Of a stretch of DNA of 55,183 nt, positions 50,856 to 55,183 are shown piece by piece. Source of the DNA: Treponema sp. GTDB taxonomy: Bacteria; Spirochaetota; Spirochaetia; Treponematales; Breznakiellaceae. Every line of letters starts with the position of its first letter. The first letter of the stretch is position 1. The notes under the pieces were generated by a model, which made no database searches, was not told where the DNA came from, and saw only the letters and a list, made by a program, of their open reading frames with translations. The translations under genes were made by a program, and so were the position numbers. The stretch is taken from positions 1 to 55,183 of the forward strand of contig JAITJW010000147.1 of NCBI GenBank assembly GCA_031278715.1, in the 5' to 3' direction.

Positions 50856-51270
50856 GAATTCCTCCTTGACTACTTTCCAGAACATTTCCCGCCGTATCTG
50901 AGCGCCCCAGACGCGCTTCCTGCGCCCGGTGGAACAGTTCACGGGTTTCTCCGGGGTTAAAGCCCAGGGACTCCATGGCGGAAAGCATCGCTTCTATTTG
51001 CCCGGAGGCCAATGCTGCCCGAAGTTCCTTAATCATCCCCGTATCCTCGGTTACTGTTTTTCCGCTTGCCCTCCGGGTAAAGAGCAAACCTTCCCGTTCC
51101 AGTTCGGCCAGGGCCCGCTGGACCGTGTTTGGATTGACCGCGTAAAAGGCCGCCAGTTCCCGGATGGAGGCTATTTTTCCCCCGGGGGCGAGCCGTCCCG
51201 CGGCTATCTGTCCCTTGATCTCGTCCATCAACTGTAGGTAGATGGGCCGTTCTGTCTGAAAGACCGTCAA
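50848..51270 (-). CDS. GntR-family regulator of YtrA type, 140 aa
   Basis: A winged helix (about 8-75: PIYLQLMDEIKGQIAAGRLA, IASIRELAAFYAVNPNTVQR and ALAELEREGLLFTRRASGKT) is followed by a short dimerisation tail (about 80-140) instead of a large ligand domain, the hallmark of the YtrA subfamily. It probably represses its own operon with the ABC ATPase and permease. A dyad overlapping the promoter (51289-51314) is a likely site. Its 3' end overlaps the ATPase start. Confidence 0.9.
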   Translation of the reverse strand: MTVFQTERPIYLQLMDEIKGQIAAGRLAPGGKIASIRELAAFYAVNPNTVQRALAELEREGLLFTRRASGKTVTEDTGMIKELRAALASGQIEAMLSAMESLGFNPGETRELFHRAQEARLGRSDTAGNVLESSQGGIRE

Positions 51271-51288
51271 TTCATTTCCTCTCCTACT

Positions 51289-51325
51289 GTATTAGTAACA
51301 TAATACGGTAATACGAGAAAGTCAA
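51289..51325 (-). promoter_or_regulatory. Promoter with dyad operator for the GntR-ABC operon
   Basis: On the minus strand: TTGACT (51320-51325), 17-bp spacer, TATGTT (51297-51302). On the plus strand GTATTA (51289-51294), six bases, TAATAC (51301-51306), then GG and TAATAC again (51309-51314). The dyad covers the -10 box and the direct repeat covers the spacer, so binding would block RNA polymerase. Confidence 0.5.
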
Positions 51326-51327
51326 GA

Positions 51328-51365
51328 TAAATCTAAGGTTGCTTTCCCAAAAACTGAAGTTTTGG
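51328..51365 (+). repeat. 38-bp copy of the CTTTCCCAAAAC palindrome family
   Basis: Exactly matches the reverse complement of 31228-31265. The inner part CCAAAAACTGAAGTTTTGG can fold back. Confidence 0.75.
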
Positions 51366-51674
51366 AACAGCCTCTTTCAACAAATTTTTAGGGGGGTTTG
51401 CCAACCACCCCCCCCAACGCACACGCGTAGCGTTTGCGAGCGCAAGGGATAGAAGCGGAACAAAAAACCCGCCGGGTTTTGCCTTGGAAACTTGTACAGA
51501 CTGTAAAGTCCGCCGCAGCAAACTCTACGTTACCGGATACATGGTTTTTTGTTGGAGCGGATAGCCCGGTCCCCGCCGCAGGCGGGGATGCGCCCTGAAC
51601 ATGGCGCCTGCTGCCTTGAAAATCCCGCTTTGAAGCCCTAAACTGAATGAAACCCTACCTAATGAGGAACCATA
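51366..51674 (+). promoter_or_regulatory. nifJ upstream region: short hairpins, no gene
   Basis: This 300-bp gap contains a G6/C8 hairpin at about 51391-51416, AAAACCC-GCC-GGGTTTT (51464-51480), which could terminate, and CCCCGCC-GCA-GGCGGGG (51570-51586) in the likely leader. A weak promoter (TTGCCT, 17 bp, TGTAAA, about 51480-51508) is possible. No reading frame here is convincing. Confidence 0.35.
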
Positions 51675-54600
51675 ATGGTTGATAAAAACATGGTCATGAT
51701 TGACGGTAACAACGCGGCGGCGCACGTAGCCCACGCGTTGAGTGAGGTAATCGCGATTTACCCGATTACCCCGTCCAGTCCCATGGGGGAGCTCTCCGAT
51801 GAGTTTTCCGCCCAGGGCCGGAAGAACCTGTGGGGGACTATTCCCCAGGTTGTGGAAATGCAGTCCGAAGCGGGCGCCGCGGGGGCGGTACATGGGGCTT
51901 TGACGACCGGGGCCTTGACGACCACGTTCACCGCGTCCCAGGGGCTTCTGCTGATGATCCCCAATATGTACAAGATTGCCGGGGAGTTGACTTCCACGGT
52001 GTTTCACATTGCCGCCCGTGCGCTGGCGACTAGTTCTCTGTCTATCTTTGGGGACCACCAGGATGTGATGGCCTGCCGGCAGACTGGCTGGGCTATGGTG
52101 GCCAGTAACAGTGTCCAGGAGGTGATGGACTTGGCGCTTATCTCCCACGCGGCCACGCTGCGGTCGCGGGTGCCCTTTCTCCACTTCTTTGACGGTTTCC
52201 GGACGAGTCACGAGTACCAGAAGATCGAGGAAGTGTCTTTTGAGGTGATGGGCAAGATGGTGGACGATGACCTGGTGAGGGCCCACCGGGAGCGGGGTTT
52301 GACCCCGGAAAAGCCCCTTATCCGGGGGACTGCCCAGAATCCGGATACGTATTTCCAGGGCCGGGAGGGGGTAAACAAGTACTACCTGGCTGTTCCCGGT
52401 ATTGTGCAGGCGGAGATGGACAAGTACGCCAAACTGACTGGGCGGGTTTACCGGGTGTTCCAGTACTATGGGGCGCCGGATGCGGAAAAGGTGATCGTCA
52501 TCATGGGTTCGGGCGCGGAGACTGTGGAGGAGACTGTTGAATACCTGCAGGCCCGGGGTGAGAAGGTGGGGGTTCTGAAGGTGCGGCTCTACCGGCCCTT
52601 TGACGCGGATCTTTTTGTAAAGGCCCTGCCTGCCACGGTGAAGGCTATTGCGGTGCTGGACCGGACCAAGGAACCGGGGGCCCTGGGGGAACCTCTTTAT
52701 GAGGATATCCGTACTGCTATTGGCGAGGTTCAGGCTGCGGGGACCTGTCCGTTCAAGGACTGTCCGCTTATCCTGGGGGGCCGTTACGGTCTGGGGTCCA
52801 AGGAATTTACCCCCGCCATGGTGAAAGCGGTTTTTGACAACCTTTCCGGCAAAAAAATCGCCAGCTTTGTGGTGGGTATTAAGGACGACGTGCTGGGCAA
52901 GAGTCTGGACTATGACGAGTCCTTCTTTATTGCCGAGGAGGGGATGAACGAGGCCATGTTCTACGGTCTTGGCTCCGATGGGACGGTGGGGGCCAATAAG
53001 AACTCCATCAAGATCATCGGGGACACCAAGCCGGAGCTTTCCGCCCAGGCTTATTTCTCTTACGACTCCAAGAAGTCCGGGGGCTTTACGATTAGCCACC
53101 TGCGTTTTGGGAAAAAGGCTATCCGCCGGCCCTACCTTATCAACCAGGCGGATTTTCTGGCCTGCCACAAGTTTTCCTACATGGAGACTCTGGATATGCT
53201 GTCCAACGCCAAAACGGGGGGTACTTTCCTGCTGAACAGTCCTTTTGGCGCGGGGGAGGTCTGGAACGAGATACCTGCGGAGGCACAGAAGCGGATCATC
53301 GACAAAAAGCTTAAATTTTACGTGATCAACGCCGCGGAAATTGCCCGCAAGACCGGCATGGGGAACCGGATCAACACGGTTATGCAGGCGGCCTACTTCA
53401 AGATTTCCGGGGTTCTGCCGGAGGCCCAGGCTGTGGAGGAGATGAAGCACTTTATCGAAAAATCCTACGGCAAGAAGGGGGCCGATGTGGTACAGAAGAA
53501 CTACGCCACTGTGGACGCCGCCCTTTCCGCCGTGGAGGAGGTCAAATACCCTGCGGCGGCGGATAGCAAGTTCCACATGAAGAAACCCTTTGGCGGCGCG
53601 CGGGATTCCTGGATTCAGGAAGTCCTTGGGGCTGTTTCCGTTCAGGAGGGGGATAAGCTGCCGGTGAGTAAGATCCCCGAAGACGGTACTTTCCCGACCG
53701 CCACGACTCAGTACGAAAAACGGGCCGTAGCCGAGCGGGTTCCTGCGTGGAACCCCGATGTGTGTATCCAGTGCGGTAACTGTGCGGCGGTTTGTTCTCA
53801 TGCCTGTATCCGTATGAAGAATCTGAGCGATGCCGAGGCTGCGGCGGCCCCGGCGGGTTTCAAAACTGCGGCGATTAAGCCCAAGGCGGTGGAGGGCAGG
53901 AAGACCTGTCTGGTTATCTCTGCCGAGGACTGTATGGAATGTGGCGTGTGCCTGAACATCTGCCCCATGTCCAAAGACCCCGCCAAGCCCCGTGCGCTTT
54001 CGTGGAAGTCCTACGCCGACGACCCGGCCTACCACAGCGAACAGGCTGCTGCCTGGGATTACTTCCTCAAGCTGCCGGAAGTTCCGGCGGCGGAGCTGAA
54101 CCTTTCTACGGTCAAGGGTCTGGCCTACAAGCAGCCCCTGTTTGAATTCTCCGGGGCCTGCGGCGGCTGCGGGGAGACTCCCTACGTGAAGATCCTCTCC
54201 CAGCTTTTCGGCGACCGGGCGGTTATTGCCAACGCAACGGGCTGTTCTTCGATTTATGGCGGCAACCTGCCCACCACACCCTACGCGCAGCGGGCGGATG
54301 GCCGGGGGCCGGCCTGGTCCAACAGTCTTTTTGAGGATGCGGCGGAATTTGGTATGGGTATGCGGCTTACCAGCGACAAACTGGCGGAGCATGCCCGGGA
54401 AATCGCCGTCAGGGCCAGGGCTGAGGGGATCGCGGCAGCGATTATCGACCGGATTCTTGCCAACGAGCAGAAGGATGACGCTGCCATTGAAGCCCAGCGG
54501 CAGAGTGTGGACGAGCTGAAAGCGGCCCTGAAGGGTAATACCAGCGGTACCGCGAAGCTGCTTCTTTCTTTGACGGATCATTTTATCAAGCGTTCAGTCT

Positions 54601-55183
54601 GGGCGCTGGGGGGTGACGGCTGGGCCTATGACATTGGTTTTGGCGGCCTGGACCATGTGTTGGCCAGTAACCGGAACGTGAACATCCTGGTCATGGACAC
54701 CGAGGTGTACTCCAACACCGGCGGCCAAATGTCCAAGGCAACCCCTGTGGGGGCCATTGCCCGGTTTGCCGCCGCCGGCAAGGACATTGCCAAGAAGGAC
54801 CTAGGGGCTATTGCCATGAGCTACGGCTACGTCTATGTGGCCAAGGTTTCCATGGGGGCCAATATGGCCCAGACTATCCGGGCTTTTAGGGAGGCGGAGT
54901 CCTACGAGGGGGCCTCGATTATCCTTGCCTATTCCCACTGTATTAACCACGGTATTGACATGAGCAAGGGGCTTGAGCAGCAGAAGGGGGCGGTTACCAG
55001 CGGTCTGTGGCCCCTTTTCCGCTACGATCCCCGGCTTAAGGCCGAGGGGAAAAACCCCTTCCAGCTTGATTCACGGGACCCGACGACCAGTCTTGAGGAC
55101 TTTATGTACAAGGAAGTGCGCTTTAAGAGTCTGAAGGCCGCCAGCCCGGACCGGGCGGACGCGCTGCTGGCCAAGGCCAAGGC
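51675..55183 (+). CDS. nifJ: Pyruvate:ferredoxin (flavodoxin) oxidoreductase, 3'-truncated by the window
   Basis: It converts pyruvate and CoA to acetyl-CoA, CO2 and reduced ferredoxin. ATG 51675 follows TAATGAGGAACC. Domains in order: the N-terminal domain with AIYPITPSSPMGELSDEF; TASQGLLLMIPNMYKIAGEL and FGDHQDVMACRQTGW; transketolase-like domain II with IMGSGAETVEE; the CoA-binding/gamma region with FFIAEEGMNEAMFYGLGSDG; two [4Fe-4S] motifs CIQCGNCAAVCSHAC and CMECGVCLNICPM; and the thiamine-diphosphate domain with ACGGCGETPYVK, GCSSIYGGNLPTTPY, GGDGWAYDIGFGG and NTGGQMSKATP. About 1169 codons are present of an expected 1180-1190, so only the last few residues are missing. The minus strand has a long open frame here that is non-coding. 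Confidence 0.97.
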   Translation, partial: MVDKNMVMIDGNNAAAHVAHALSEVIAIYPITPSSPMGELSDEFSAQGRKNLWGTIPQVVEMQSEAGAAGAVHGALTTGALTTTFTASQGLLLMIPNMYKIAGELTSTVFHIAARALATSSLSIFGDHQDVMACRQTGWAMVASNSVQEVMDLALISHAATLRSRVPFLHFFDGFRTSHEYQKIEEVSFEVMGKMVDDDLVRAHRERGLTPEKPLIRGTAQNPDTYFQGREGVNKYYLAVPGIVQAEMDKYAKLTGRVYRVFQYYGAPDAEKVIVIMGSGAETVEETVEYLQARGEKVGVLKVRLYRPFDADLFVKALPATVKAIAVLDRTKEPGALGEPLYEDIRTAIGEVQAAGTCPFKDCPLILGGRYGLGSKEFTPAMVKAVFDNLSGKKIASFVVGIKDDVLGKSLDYDESFFIAEEGMNEAMFYGLGSDGTVGANKNSIKIIGDTKPELSAQAYFSYDSKKSGGFTISHLRFGKKAIRRPYLINQADFLACHKFSYMETLDMLSNAKTGGTFLLNSPFGAGEVWNEIPAEAQKRIIDKKLKFYVINAAEIARKTGMGNRINTVMQAAYFKISGVLPEAQAVEEMKHFIEKSYGKKGADVVQKNYATVDAALSAVEEVKYPAAADSKFHMKKPFGGARDSWIQEVLGAVSVQEGDKLPVSKIPEDGTFPTATTQYEKRAVAERVPAWNPDVCIQCGNCAAVCSHACIRMKNLSDAEAAAAPAGFKTAAIKPKAVEGRKTCLVISAEDCMECGVCLNICPMSKDPAKPRALSWKSYADDPAYHSEQAAAWDYFLKLPEVPAAELNLSTVKGLAYKQPLFEFSGACGGCGETPYVKILSQLFGDRAVIANATGCSSIYGGNLPTTPYAQRADGRGPAWSNSLFEDAAEFGMGMRLTSDKLAEHAREIAVRARAEGIAAAIIDRILANEQKDDAAIEAQRQSVDELKAALKGNTSGTAKLLLSLTDHFIKRSVWALGGDGWAYDIGFGGLDHVLASNRNVNILVMDTEVYSNTGGQMSKATPVGAIARFAAAGKDIAKKDLGAIAMSYGYVYVAKVSMGANMAQTIRAFREAESYEGASIILAYSHCINHGIDMSKGLEQQKGAVTSGLWPLFRYDPRLKAEGKNPFQLDSRDPTTSLEDFMYKEVRFKSLKAASPDRADALLAKAK

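Noticed and set aside
51525-54581. A 1018-codon open frame on the minus strand
   Set aside because: It lies antisense to nifJ, whose plus-strand translation shows every family motif. The antisense frame is a by-product of high GC and codon bias.

Overview
The window looks like the chromosome of a GC-rich anaerobic spirochaete close to Treponema; a termite-gut-type treponeme is my best guess. This is inferred from the style of the proteome: many exported lipoproteins, a membrane-anchored TPR protein beside an unusual LysM protein, a large dCache chemoreceptor, and pyruvate:ferredoxin oxidoreductase. There is no rRNA or other marker gene to fix the species, and I saw no tRNA, rRNA, CRISPR array, phage or intact insertion sequence.

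Layout. (1) 1-5727: an envelope/signalling operon of a lipoprotein, a small outer-membrane-type protein, an exported caspase joined to an FGE-like domain, a DUF4384 protein and a CHASE2 adenylate cyclase. (2) 5956-15316: an acyl-CoA ligase with a probable leaderless promoter, a candidate small RNA, a TPR protein, then LysM protein, lytic transglycosylase lipoprotein and FtsK/SpoIIIE. (3) 15313-28936: a divergent sugar/polyol catabolic locus. A DeoR regulator leads a minus-strand operon encoding a complete 2-oxoacid dehydrogenase complex (E2, E3, fused E1), a PHP hydrolase, an N-terminally extended SDR and a SorE-like zinc dehydrogenase; a class II aldolase, an RspA/ManD-type dehydratase and a second SDR run the other way. 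(4) 28937-30201: a decayed region with gene remnants, a hairpin-rich element and palindromes. (5) 30202-37011: esterase lipoprotein, beta-propeller glycosidase, a flavodoxin fragment, and a heterodimeric ABC exporter of TM287/288 type. (6) 37367-45892: a chemoreceptor with a small upstream gene, a RidA pseudogene, a sugar isomerase/epimerase, then a TatD, Dus, Hyi, rhomboid and secreted-protein cluster. (7) 46036-51270: a GIN/DUF2807 protein, two ABC-2 transporters, a small outer-membrane-type protein and a YtrA-like GntR regulator. (8) 51675 to the end: nifJ, cut off by the window edge.

How the parts may work together. The first operon combines a periplasmic protease-like protein with its usual partner domain DUF4384 and a cyclase whose CHASE2 sensor faces the same compartment, which suggests an undescribed envelope-sensing circuit that reports through cAMP. 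The DeoR locus reads as one pathway in which sugar-derived intermediates are reduced or oxidised by two SDRs and a SorE-like enzyme, dehydrated, cleaved by an aldolase, and the resulting 2-oxoacid is oxidised to an acyl-CoA by a private dehydrogenase complex.

Two families of short dispersed repeats occur between genes: one built on GCTAGCAGCCTGTTGCGCTT, which supplies the stop codons of two genes, and one palindromic family built on CTTTCCCAAAAC. Three in-frame minisatellites fall in envelope proteins; one lies in the hydrophobic core of a signal peptide.
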